64,000 bases of DNA from Thermosporothrix hazakensis (GTDB lineage Bacteria > Chloroflexota > Ktedonobacteria > Ktedonobacterales > Ktedonobacteraceae), in NCBI RefSeq assembly GCF_003253565.1, contig NZ_QKUF01000006.1, positions 186,001 through 250,000 on the forward strand, read 5' to 3'. Position numbers and translations under genes: made by a program. Under the pieces are notes generated by a model that was not told where the DNA came from, searched no databases, and saw nothing but the letters and a program-made list of their open reading frames with translations. Below are positions 34,183 through 41,747 of this stretch, piece after piece. Numbering within the stretch: position 1 is the first letter of the stretch; the number at the start of each line of letters is the position of its first letter.

Positions 34183-34955
34183 ACCTTTTCCTCCTCCATT
34201 AATTGTGCAAAGATTTTTTGCTCCAGTTGAATTACATGTTCCTGTGAAAGATCTTCAATTTTGCGAGGTCGAGGTAAATCGACATCATATCGTTGAAGTA
34301 TGCGTGCTGGCCGGTGACTCATTACATAAATAGTGTCAGATAAAAAGATTGCTTCTCGAATATCGTGCGTCACCAGGAGCACGCTGGCCGAAATCGACTC
34401 CCAGAGATCCTGTAGCCAGAGATGCATGGTCTGGCGTGTCAGAGCGTCGAGGGCGCCGAATGGCTCATCGAGCAGGAGCAGCTCGTTCTGAAACAGAACA
34501 GTACGAAGTAAGGCGACACGCTGCTTCATGCCTCCCGAGAGGGTCGCGGGGTAGTTTTCCGCGAAGTCAGCAAGGCCAAATCGTTTCAGCAGGTCGCGTG
34601 CCTTTTCCAGCGCCTCTTTACGCGGCGTTTTGCGCACGTCGAGGCCAAGAATCACATTCTCTTCAACAGTCCTCCAGGGGAGGAGCAAGGGCTGTTGTAG
34701 CATGTAGCCACACTTGCCCGCGCGCGAACTCTTGCTATCGCCATGAAGGATGATCTCGCCCTCGTCTGGCTCATCGAGTCCGGCGATGAGATGAAGCAGG
34801 GAGCTTTTACCGCAACCGCTGGGTCCCACAAGAGAAACGAATGCTGCTTGAGGAACAGTCAAATCAATCTCTTGTAGTACTGGGACCTCACGGCCCTGAT
34901 GTAAATAGCGTTTGCTTACTTTTTTTATAGAGACCGCAATGCTTCTTTGTTCCAT
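34179..34955 (-). CDS. ABC transporter ATP-binding protein (SsuB/TauB family)
   Basis: A 258-residue importer ATPase. Walker A SLVGPSGCGKSSLLHLIAG, Q-loop YMLQQPLLLPWRTVEENV, signature LSGGMKQRVALLRTVL, Walker B LLLLDEPFGALDALTR and the His switch LLVTHDIREAIFLSD. This is the exact layout of the nitrate/sulfonate/taurine group. I start at ATG 34955, where the conserved domain begins (MEQRSIAVSIKKVSKRY); the frame is open to 35072 but the extension covers the promoter. First gene of the three-gene operon, driven by TTGATG-17-TATAAT upstream. Confidence 0.93.
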   Translation of the reverse strand: MEQRSIAVSIKKVSKRYLHQGREVPVLQEIDLTVPQAAFVSLVGPSGCGKSSLLHLIAGLDEPDEGEIILHGDSKSSRAGKCGYMLQQPLLLPWRTVEENVILGLDVRKTPRKEALEKARDLLKRFGLADFAENYPATLSGGMKQRVALLRTVLFQNELLLLDEPFGALDALTRQTMHLWLQDLWESISASVLLVTHDIREAIFLSDTIYVMSHRPARILQRYDVDLPRPRKIEDLSQEHVIQLEQKIFAQLMEEEKV

Positions 34956-34991
34956 AGATATATCTATCCATTCAGTGGCTTGATTTGTACC

Positions 34992-35020
34992 ATTATAGCA
35001 TTTACCTTGTATTGCATCAA
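34992..35020 (-). promoter_or_regulatory. Promoter of the ABC importer operon
   Basis: On the minus strand TTGATG (35020-35015), a 17-bp spacer and TATAAT (34997-34992), 37 bp before the ATG at 34955. It overlaps the oppositely directed promoter at 35007-35035. Confidence 0.75.
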
Positions 35021-35035
35021 TAACATTGCTATAAT
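35007..35035 (+). promoter_or_regulatory. Promoter of the polytopic membrane protein gene
   Basis: TTGTAT (35007-35012), 17-bp spacer, perfect TATAAT (35030-35035), 87 bp before ATG 35123. Its -35 element and spacer overlap the divergent ABC-operon promoter. Confidence 0.75.
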
Positions 35036-35122
35036 TATATGAGCCGCATTGATAGAAAGAAGAAAGAGCCACAGAAATATCTATTTTCTTTGTAACTACC
35101 TTTTTATTATAGGAGAAATTTA

Positions 35123-36946
35123 ATGTTACAGAATGAAGCTATTAGAGATACTCCTTCTCCGGGAACTCTAATAGATGAGACGTATGCGAGAAGCAGGCCA
35201 CTTGAACGCGTCGGTCTCTGGATTGTGATCGGCTTTAGCGTCGTTTTTGCTCTGCTGCTGATCGTGCTAACGCTGTCCGGACAGAAACCGGGCGAAAGTA
35301 CCGCTCTCAAGTCGGTCTCAGATATTTTTCAGACCGGTGGGCAGTGGATCGGCTGCGCGTTCAGTGTGGTCATCGCGGTGCGCCTGACGCGGGTTGCACA
35401 GATGATCCGCCGCCAGGCAATGCAGGTCTCATCGAAGCAAGAGCAGCGACAGATGTTTTTGAATTATAAGCGGGAGATGCGTACTGCGGTTGCGTGGTGG
35501 TTGTTGGCGGCTGGTATCGCATGTTACGGGTTGGGCGGTATTATCTGGACCTCTTTTGATCTCAGAATGCCTACGTCTGAGGTGCCGTATCCCGGTCCGT
35601 ACAATATCTGTTATGTGCTGGCGTATCCTTTCTTTATTGCAGGAACCGCGCTTTTTGCTCGCAAGAACTCGGGCAATGTCGAGCGAATGCGCCTGCTGCT
35701 GGATGCGGGTGTGATTATTGGTACGGCTTTTGCGCTGTCGTGGCCGCTGTTGCTGGCTCCGACGCTTGGTAGCCTGCCTGGAATCACCGATCCCCTCGCT
35801 GCATTCCTGGCTGTCTATTTTCCTGTTGGCGATATTCTGCTGCTGGCTGTCGGTGTGTTGCTCTATTTCAGCCCGTTCTCTACGAAGCAGCAGGAACCTG
35901 TGCTCTTGCGCCTGATGCTCGGTCTGGGCTGTTTGGGCTTCGCTGATAGCTTGCTCGGGTATTACAACCTGCTTGGCGGTTTTAAGACCGGCACTGTGCT
36001 TGATCTGTTGTGGCCATTGAGTATGCTGCTGGTCGGTCTTGCCGCAATCGAGCAGCCAAAGCGTGCGGGCCAGGAAAAGGAGCGCGCGGGAAGTAAAAGC
36101 CTGTCGCAAACCAGCACGATCTTTCAGGCAATGTTCCCGTTTGTGCTGGCAACTGCCGCCAGTGCCGCGCTGCTGCTAATAGTCGCGCCGCGTGGGCAGG
36201 GCGATCTGCTCTTCTCAGCCGTGAGCGTAATTATTATCACGGTTCTGGTCGTTATCAGGCAGACGCTGGTCCTGCTGGAGAACCAGAAGTTGACAAGCCA
36301 GATTCGTGGTGAGCTGGTGGTGACGCGCCGCGCCGCGAAGGCCGCCGAGATGGAGGCTGATGAGGCATCACAGATTCTCAGCTCGATGCAGCAGCTTGAA
36401 CAGGGTATTCAGGTACTTCAGGATGTGCATGCAAGTGTCGCACGAGGAAACTTCTCGACGCGGGCTCCGGCGATGGAAGGTCCGCTGCTGCCGCTGGTTG
36501 CCAGCTTGAACCTGATGCTTGACCGCTTGCAGAAATACTCGCAGCGTGCCGAGGCATACGATCAGGTGCAGCGTGAGGTGCATCAGCTCTCGCAGGCAAT
36601 CATGTTGTTAGGAAACGAGCAGGGGACGGGGCAGCTTCAGTCGCTCCCTGTGCGTGACCTGCAGCAGCTCAAACAGGCTATTCTGGCGAAACAGCGTACT
36701 CTGCTTCAGCAGAAACAGCTTCAGGACGCTCAGCAGCAGCGGATTCAGGCGACACTTCAGCGTGTGCAGGATCAACTGCTCATTCTGAAGGGGACGGTTC
36801 CGCCTCAGTCTGGTGCAGCCGATGCGTTGGATACCGTGCTGCGTACATTGCAGTCGCTGGCTTCGCTCTGGAAGCCAGCGCGTGCCAATCAGCAGCACTC
36901 AACGCAACAGCCGTCACCTGGAGGGAGCCCGCGAACGCTTGCCTAG
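35123..36946 (+). CDS. Polytopic membrane protein with C-terminal HAMP-like coiled coil
   Basis: A 607-residue protein. About ten hydrophobic helices lie in residues 30-390: two at the start, then a block of six or more similar to the uncharacterised N-terminal sensor halves of diguanylate cyclases (AYPFFIAGTALFAR, LLLDAGVIIGTAFALSWPLLL), and two near 335-380. After that, residues 400-590 are cytoplasmic and helical, with VARGNFSTRAPAMEGPLLPLVASLNLMLDRL, which reads as a degenerate HAMP segment, then a Gln-rich coiled coil. No kinase, GGDEF or methyl-accepting domain follows. I infer a signalling or scaffold protein. It is followed 66 bp on by a pseudokinase-TPR gene; they may work together. 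Confidence 0.75.
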   Translation: MLQNEAIRDTPSPGTLIDETYARSRPLERVGLWIVIGFSVVFALLLIVLTLSGQKPGESTALKSVSDIFQTGGQWIGCAFSVVIAVRLTRVAQMIRRQAMQVSSKQEQRQMFLNYKREMRTAVAWWLLAAGIACYGLGGIIWTSFDLRMPTSEVPYPGPYNICYVLAYPFFIAGTALFARKNSGNVERMRLLLDAGVIIGTAFALSWPLLLAPTLGSLPGITDPLAAFLAVYFPVGDILLLAVGVLLYFSPFSTKQQEPVLLRLMLGLGCLGFADSLLGYYNLLGGFKTGTVLDLLWPLSMLLVGLAAIEQPKRAGQEKERAGSKSLSQTSTIFQAMFPFVLATAASAALLLIVAPRGQGDLLFSAVSVIIITVLVVIRQTLVLLENQKLTSQIRGELVVTRRAAKAAEMEADEASQILSSMQQLEQGIQVLQDVHASVARGNFSTRAPAMEGPLLPLVASLNLMLDRLQKYSQRAEAYDQVQREVHQLSQAIMLLGNEQGTGQLQSLPVRDLQQLKQAILAKQRTLLQQKQLQDAQQQRIQATLQRVQDQLLILKGTVPPQSGAADALDTVLRTLQSLASLWKPARANQQHSTQQPSPGGSPRTLA

Positions 36947-36977
36947 CTATTCGTTGTTCTAAGGAGGAAAGGAGGTC

Positions 36978-37005
36978 GCGCCTCCCAATTTTTGAGGGGA
37001 GGCGC
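36978..37005 (+). promoter_or_regulatory. Hairpin enclosing the ribosome binding site of the pseudokinase gene
   Basis: GCGCCTCCC (36978-36986) pairs perfectly with GGGAGGCGC (36997-37005); the latter contains the GGGGAGG ribosome binding site of the gene starting at 37013. The stem would hide that site. It could also act as a terminator for the upstream gene, although the T-run is poor. Confidence 0.6.
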
Positions 37006-37012
37006 TCTATTT

Positions 37013-38296
37013 ATGCAAGCGACATGTCTTGGTAATCCACCTCACCCGATGGACCCAACCGAGGTGTTATGTAGACAGTGTGGCGCTTTACGAGCGGGGT
37101 TTGCACTCGGAAGCTATCAGGTACAATCCCTGCTTGGTATGAGGCCTGGCTGTCAGGCGTATGCCGCAAAGGACCAGACCGGACGTACGGTGGTACTCAA
37201 ACTGTTCTCGTCTCATCGGGTGCCGCTTCATAGCTGGTCGGTGGCGGAAAATATCGCCTGGCAGATCAGGAAGTGGCAGCATCCCGCCATTCACCCGATT
37301 CTCAACAGTACTCAGTGGACCCCTGATCGTTCGGCCTCAATCTTCTATTATGTGTCGATTCATGATTATGTTCCGGGAAACCTGCTTCATCTGCTCGCCT
37401 TTTATGCCCGCCAGCAGAAACAACAATTTGTCAATCAGCAAATGTTGGTATCAATGCTGTTCCCATTGCTCCACCAAATAGGGCAGGCTCTCAGTTTTGC
37501 CCATGAGCAGGGGGTATGGCATGGCGCACCGATGCCGACGAATATTCTGACCGATGGCAAGGGACAGGGCAAACTGGCTGATTTCGGCTTTGCGCGCCTG
37601 ATCCCGCCGACTTCCCCTTATCTTCCACCGGAATGGGGACAGGGCGGCCCGCGCTCCGCAGAGGAAGCGATTCTCAGTGATCAATACATCTTTGCGTTGT
37701 TGTGCGCTCAGGTGCTTGTTGATTTCTGTAAGCTTCATGATCCAATGCTGCGCATGATGCTGCAAAAGGGCTTTCATCGGCAACCGGAGCAGCGCTACCC
37801 GACTGTGCAGCATTTTCTTCAAGAGCTTGATGGGCAGCTTCGTCGCGGCACACCGTCACAATCAGGAGTTTCGTTCTCGCAGATGTCACCGTCGATGTCG
37901 CAGATCTGGCAGTGGTCTCCGTCGCGCTCGCTCTCGCTCGATACGCCGTCAATGGAACGGAAGGCTCCGCAGGCGGCTTCACCCACTCATCGTGAACTGA
38001 TGATTGAGGGCAACAAGCTGTATCGTCAGGGACGTTTTGAGGAAGCGATCAAGCGCTATCAGCAGGCGCTCAAGCTGGATCCGCGAAACGCGACCCTCTG
38101 GACTTCAATCGGTGATGCCTCCTTCGCGCTCGAACTCTACGCTGAGGCGATTCATGCATACGATCAGGCGTTGATGTATGCGCCGCGAGATCGAGATATC
38201 TGGATGAATAAAGGGGCGGCTCTGGAAGCGATGGGACGGAAATCTGACGCCAACAAGTGCTATCAGCAGGCACAGCTTTTAGAGGAAAATGAATAA
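37013..38296 (+). CDS. Ser/Thr pseudokinase with C-terminal TPRs
   Basis: A 427-residue protein. A short Cys motif (VLCRQCGAL, with an earlier Cys) precedes a kinase fold starting YQVQSLLGMRPGCQAYAAKD. The ATP Lys is kept (VVLKLF, near 63) and the DFG is kept (LADFGFARL, near 190), but the catalytic loop is HGAPMPTNIL instead of HRDLKPxN: the proton-accepting Asp and the Lys are gone. The Gly-rich loop is also poor. It is therefore probably catalytically dead. A Ser-rich linker (residues 285-325) leads to three TPRs near 330-425 (EGNKLYRQGRFEEAIKRYQQALKLDP). ATG 37013 follows a Shine-Dalgarno held in a hairpin. Confidence 0.88.
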   Translation: MQATCLGNPPHPMDPTEVLCRQCGALRAGFALGSYQVQSLLGMRPGCQAYAAKDQTGRTVVLKLFSSHRVPLHSWSVAENIAWQIRKWQHPAIHPILNSTQWTPDRSASIFYYVSIHDYVPGNLLHLLAFYARQQKQQFVNQQMLVSMLFPLLHQIGQALSFAHEQGVWHGAPMPTNILTDGKGQGKLADFGFARLIPPTSPYLPPEWGQGGPRSAEEAILSDQYIFALLCAQVLVDFCKLHDPMLRMMLQKGFHRQPEQRYPTVQHFLQELDGQLRRGTPSQSGVSFSQMSPSMSQIWQWSPSRSLSLDTPSMERKAPQAASPTHRELMIEGNKLYRQGRFEEAIKRYQQALKLDPRNATLWTSIGDASFALELYAEAIHAYDQALMYAPRDRDIWMNKGAALEAMGRKSDANKCYQQAQLLEENE

Positions 38297-38471
38297 ATGG
38301 TCCGATCTTCCGCTATTCCCCCGGGCGGTGGATGGATTTCTCTTTCTGCTTTATCTGGATTGGAGTTTACGCAGTCATAGCCCTCTATGAGAGTAGATAA
38401 CGTACATATTTTTGTATACTTTCTTCAAGTGAATCATGCTTATTTTCTATAAAAAGATAAGGAAGCGCATC

Positions 38472-38690
38472 ATGAAATGGGCACTCAATATACCGACAAC
38501 TGGTGTGTATGCGGATGCCGCCCGCAGGTTCGGTTGGCTCAGGAAGCGGAAGCAGCAGGCTGGCATGGCTCCTTTCTCCGGGATGTGTTGCCAGGAGGTG
38601 GGGCTTGATCCCTGGATCGCATGAACAGCAATCGCACTTCAGATCTCCTCGATCACGTTCGGGATGCTGGTTCATCGAGGAGTTTCATGA
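38472..38690 (+). pseudogene. Luciferase-like oxidoreductase, N-terminal relic
   Basis: The first codons read MKWALNIPTTGVYADA, the usual start of an LLM-class oxidoreductase, after AAGGAAGCGCATC. A frameshift leads into LAQEAEAAGWHGSFLRDVLP, the family's first helix and strand. A TGA follows, and a third frame gives DPWIA-stop-TAIALQISSITFGMLVHRG, the next conserved block. So about 70 codons of an LLM gene remain with two or more frameshifts and several stops; the other 200 codons are missing. It resembles the intact gene at 4389 in plan. A rightward terminator follows at 38726. Confidence 0.8.
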
Positions 38691-38725
38691 GCGGATTCGC
38701 AGTAGATCATTCGCCATCCAGTACA

Positions 38726-38757
38726 GGAGAGACGCCCGCAAGCGCCTCTCCTTTTTT
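38726..38757 (+). terminator. Rho-independent terminator
   Basis: GGAGAGACGC (38726-38735) pairs with GCGCCTCTCC (38742-38751), one mismatch, followed by TTTTTT. It closes the rightward transcript covering the pseudokinase gene and the LLM relic. Confidence 0.85.
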
Positions 38758-38780
38758 CTACCCGGTGTACTCTAAAAGAG

Positions 38781-40157
38781 CTATGCGTCCCCATCAATTA
38801 TACGGAAGGTGGTCAGTACGGCCCCGTGATCGGAGGGATATCGTTCCGGATGGCTCTCGATGACGAGCGAGGCAAGCGGTTGCAGGGTTGCGCCGCGTTG
38901 AGTTGTATTGCGATAGTAGATATAGTCGATGCGGTCATGCGGGTCGGCGGGCGCAATGGGTGACCAGGTGTACCCTGGCTCTGCAAGCGGGTCGGGATGG
39001 ATTTCACGATAGGAATCGCGGAACCCGGCTTGTTCCATTGCCTTGCTGACTGGCCAGGGCAGGACGTGACCTCCATGTTGGGGCGCGGTTGTGTCAATCC
39101 AATCCAGATGTGAGCCGCTGTTAAAATCGCCGCCGATCAGGATAGGCTCGGGCAGCCTGTGAGCGGTGCGGAGTATCTGGGTGATCTCTGGAAAGCGGTA
39201 CTGATTTTCTCCGGCCAGAAATTGTTGTATGGTAAACGGGCGCCCGGCCTTGATATCGCCAAGATAGTCGGGGAGGTAATGCAACCAGATATTCAGGCAG
39301 TGCAATGAGAGGTCGGACCGCAGCGCGATTCGAGCACATCCACTGAAAAAGGGGTCAAAGACCGGTACCGTACTCAAAATAGGGTAGCGACTCATGATAG
39401 AGAGGTTACGACTCCGCAAATAGAAGTAGTAGCCAAGCGCCTCCGCGATGCGGGGACCGGAGCCATAGGTCTCCTGTATGGTGATAATGTCGGCGTTCGC
39501 TTGCTGAATCAGCTCGATGGTGCGATCAACTCCCTGTTCCTTCCCGGTTTCGCGGCCCCCGTTCCAGATGTTAAAGGTCATGACATGGAGCGTGTCACCA
39601 CAGATCGGCGGCTGATGTCGGGGCGCTGCAAGCTCTTCTGCGCCGAGCATCCGGGCGTAAAATGAAAGCTCATATTCAAGCCCCTGATGCTCGTCTCCGA
39701 TCAGCAGATATTCGGCGCTCGTCAGGTTGGGAAGCGCGTCCAGATGATAGATCGCCACATTCAGGCCGTCGTAATAGAGCCAGATTTCAGCGCGACGAGC
39801 GGAAAAACAGCAGGCGAGCTGATGCCATTCCTCATCAAGGATGGGCTGGCGTGCAGGCGTGGGATGATAGCTATAGGCGCTCTCACCCTGTCTGGCCTCC
39901 CAGAACCATGAACCGTTCTCCTGTATGCCAAGCTGCCAGCGGATCTGTTCGTCAATGAGGGTGGCAAGAAGCGGGTGTTGGCGGGCCTGTGGTGCGCCTC
40001 GAAGCCGAAAGAGAAGGGAAAAGTCCTGACAACCGTTGAGGGGGTTGACGATTTTGAAGGGAAGTGATGAGCGGGTTGTGAGATGTCCATAGGGGACGTG
40101 AATCTGTCCGGTACGATCAATTTGAAGCTGGAGTACGGGCCCGGGTTGCTGTTCCAT
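38781..40157 (-). CDS. LamG-like domain plus endonuclease/exonuclease/phosphatase
   Basis: A 458-residue two-domain protein. Residues 30-190 look like a LamG/concanavalin-type beta sandwich (FSLLFRLRGAP, DEEWHQLACCF, LLIGDEHQGLEYELSFYARML). From about 200 the EEP nuclease/phosphatase domain shows all landmarks: LHVMTFNIWNGG, DIITIQETYG (metal Glu), PILIGGDFNSGSHLDW, DRIDYIYYR and PSDHGAVLTTF (catalytic Asp-His). It could hydrolyse phosphodiesters, sphingomyelin-like lipids or DNA. No signal peptide is visible. I start at ATG 40157 (GGAAGAAAGAG upstream); the open frame to 40268 crosses the MFS gene's end and a terminator. Confidence 0.88.
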   Translation of the reverse strand: MEQQPGPVLQLQIDRTGQIHVPYGHLTTRSSLPFKIVNPLNGCQDFSLLFRLRGAPQARQHPLLATLIDEQIRWQLGIQENGSWFWEARQGESAYSYHPTPARQPILDEEWHQLACCFSARRAEIWLYYDGLNVAIYHLDALPNLTSAEYLLIGDEHQGLEYELSFYARMLGAEELAAPRHQPPICGDTLHVMTFNIWNGGRETGKEQGVDRTIELIQQANADIITIQETYGSGPRIAEALGYYFYLRSRNLSIMSRYPILSTVPVFDPFFSGCARIALRSDLSLHCLNIWLHYLPDYLGDIKAGRPFTIQQFLAGENQYRFPEITQILRTAHRLPEPILIGGDFNSGSHLDWIDTTAPQHGGHVLPWPVSKAMEQAGFRDSYREIHPDPLAEPGYTWSPIAPADPHDRIDYIYYRNTTQRGATLQPLASLVIESHPERYPSDHGAVLTTFRIIDGDA

Positions 40158-40225
40158 CGTTGTTCTCTTTCTTCCTTGTCTGGATGGGTTGCTATGCAGG
40201 CAGTATATCATACTTTCTAAGGAAA

Positions 40226-40252
40226 GGGAGGAGCTCCTTTCCTCCCTTTTTT
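40226..40252. terminator. Bidirectional hairpin terminator
   Basis: GGGAGGA (40226-40232) pairs with TCCTCCC (40240-40246). A TTTTTT run follows on the plus strand and TTTCCTT on the minus strand. It separates the leftward NarK-type gene from the leftward nuclease gene. Confidence 0.75.
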
Positions 40253-40257
40253 GCGTA

Positions 40258-41433
40258 TTACGAGGCACTCGCGGCGCGCATCAGGTTGTTCGTGCCGCGC
40301 AGGCTGAAGAACAAACAGAGCGCTGCTAGAAGCGCCAGTGGGATGTAACCGAGCGTGTACGCTCCGGTCATCGTTTTGATCATGCCCATCACAATTGGTG
40401 GGAAGAAGCCTCCCAGGCCGCCCGCGGCACCGACCAGCCCGGTAACGGTGCCCGCCTCTTTGGGGAACTGTTGTGGAACAAGCTTGAACACCGCGCCATT
40501 CCCGATACCGAGCAGCAGCGCGATCAGCAGGAAGCAGATGGTCAGAATGGGCATGGTTGGCTGAAAAGCAAGGATCAGCGCCAGCACGGGCAGGCCAGTG
40601 AAGACGATTCGTACAAGCAGTCGGGCGCTGACTTTGTCGGAGAGCCAGCCGCCAAGCGGGCGGGTAAAGGTCGCGGCCATGACGAAGATTGCAGTGCGGT
40701 TGCCTGCGTCGATTTTATCCAGGCCGAAATTGTCGATCAGCAGCTTGGGCAGGTACAGGCCAAAGGCAACCAGGCCGCCGAACGTCACGAAGTAGAACAG
40801 GCTGAGCAGCCACACCTCTTTGCGCTTGAGCAGCGTTAACTGTTGCCTGGCTGACTGCTTTTTTGCTCCGGCCTGGGGGGCGTCGGAGACCAGCAGGTAG
40901 AAAGCAAGCGCCATCACCAGAATAATGATTGCGCCGGCCCAGAAGTTCGGGCGCCAGTTTCCGGCCAGCTTGCTGATCTGGGGCGCAAGCGAGGCGCTGA
41001 TAGCACTGCCTACATTGCCAATACCAAAGATGCCGATGACGAGTCCCTGACGTTCGGGCGGGAACCAGGAGTTCACCAGCGGCACGCCAACAGCGAAACT
41101 ACTGCCCGCCACGCCAAGGAGGAAGCCCCAGAGCAAGAAGCCCCACAGGCCAGTGCTGGTCGTCATGCCAAGCAGGGGAGCGGCGGTGAAAAGGAGCAGG
41201 AATGTCATCACGCGGCGGCCTCCGAAGCGGTCGGTGAGCAATCCCATCGGGATACGAGCCAGAGACCCCAGGATGACCGGAACCGCGAGCATAATGCTTA
41301 CTTCTATTTCTGATAAATGAAATTCCTGCTGAATTTGGGTGGCCAGGGGTGACAACAAAGACCACACAGCGAACGTGATCGTAAACGAGAGCGTCGCCAT
41401 GAGTAAGGCTATCCAGGCTTTATATTTTGGCAA
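40258..41433 (-). CDS. narK: NarK-type nitrate/nitrite MFS transporter
   Basis: A 391-residue major facilitator with twelve hydrophobic helices. It shows RIPMGLLTDRFGGRR (the MFS loop 2-3 motif) and two nitrate-porter-like glycine motifs, GIFGIGNVGSAISASLAP and LLGIGNGAVFKLVP, the second being the nitrate signature of NarK/NasA porters. The start is TTG at 41433, 9 bases after AAGGAG. It is divergent from a nitrate-reductase-like operon across 314 bp, which supports nitrate uptake (or nitrate/nitrite exchange) as its job. The phased repeats in the gap may regulate both. Confidence 0.9.
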   Translation of the reverse strand: MPKYKAWIALLMATLSFTITFAVWSLLSPLATQIQQEFHLSEIEVSIMLAVPVILGSLARIPMGLLTDRFGGRRVMTFLLLFTAAPLLGMTTSTGLWGFLLWGFLLGVAGSSFAVGVPLVNSWFPPERQGLVIGIFGIGNVGSAISASLAPQISKLAGNWRPNFWAGAIIILVMALAFYLLVSDAPQAGAKKQSARQQLTLLKRKEVWLLSLFYFVTFGGLVAFGLYLPKLLIDNFGLDKIDAGNRTAIFVMAATFTRPLGGWLSDKVSARLLVRIVFTGLPVLALILAFQPTMPILTICFLLIALLLGIGNGAVFKLVPQQFPKEAGTVTGLVGAAGGLGGFFPPIVMGMIKTMTGAYTLGYIPLALLAALCLFFSLRGTNNLMRAASAS

Positions 41434-41747
41434 GATAATAATCTCCTTTTCAGGTACATTTTTTTTAGTAAACGGCGGGTTGTGCTGGTTTAGAGTATAA
41501 AAAATGGTGATTACAAGAGCGTCACAGGAATACCGCTGTTTCTCTCAAAATGCTCACATGTATGGGAATCGCGCTGATACGGGTCTGTGATCTGGTTGTG
41601 ATCATGGTGTGAAAGGCTGTGACCATAGCGTGATCTCTTTCGATTATTGTTATAAGTATCTTATCTGGCTTTCCCGGTAAAACTGATTGTAACTTAAAAT
41701 AGAAGTATGTGCATCTCTTTCTGAAGAATAAAGGAGATTAGAGAAGG
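41434..41747. other. Divergent regulatory interval between narK and the reductase operon
   Basis: A 314-bp gap without genes. It carries five direct heptamers at 41586-41635 (described separately) and must contain both start points. I could not pick a convincing -35/-10 pair with confidence. Confidence 0.6.
41586..41635 (+). promoter_or_regulatory. Five helically phased TGTGAtc heptamers
   Basis: TGTGATC (41586), TGTGATC (41597), TGTGAAA (41608), TGTGACC (41618) and CGTGATC (41629) start 11, 11, 10 and 11 bp apart, i.e. one per helical turn on the same face. Such direct-repeat boxes are typical of OmpR/PhoB/GlnR-class winged-helix regulators. The position in the narK/reductase gap suggests a nitrogen or redox operator. 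Confidence 0.6.
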
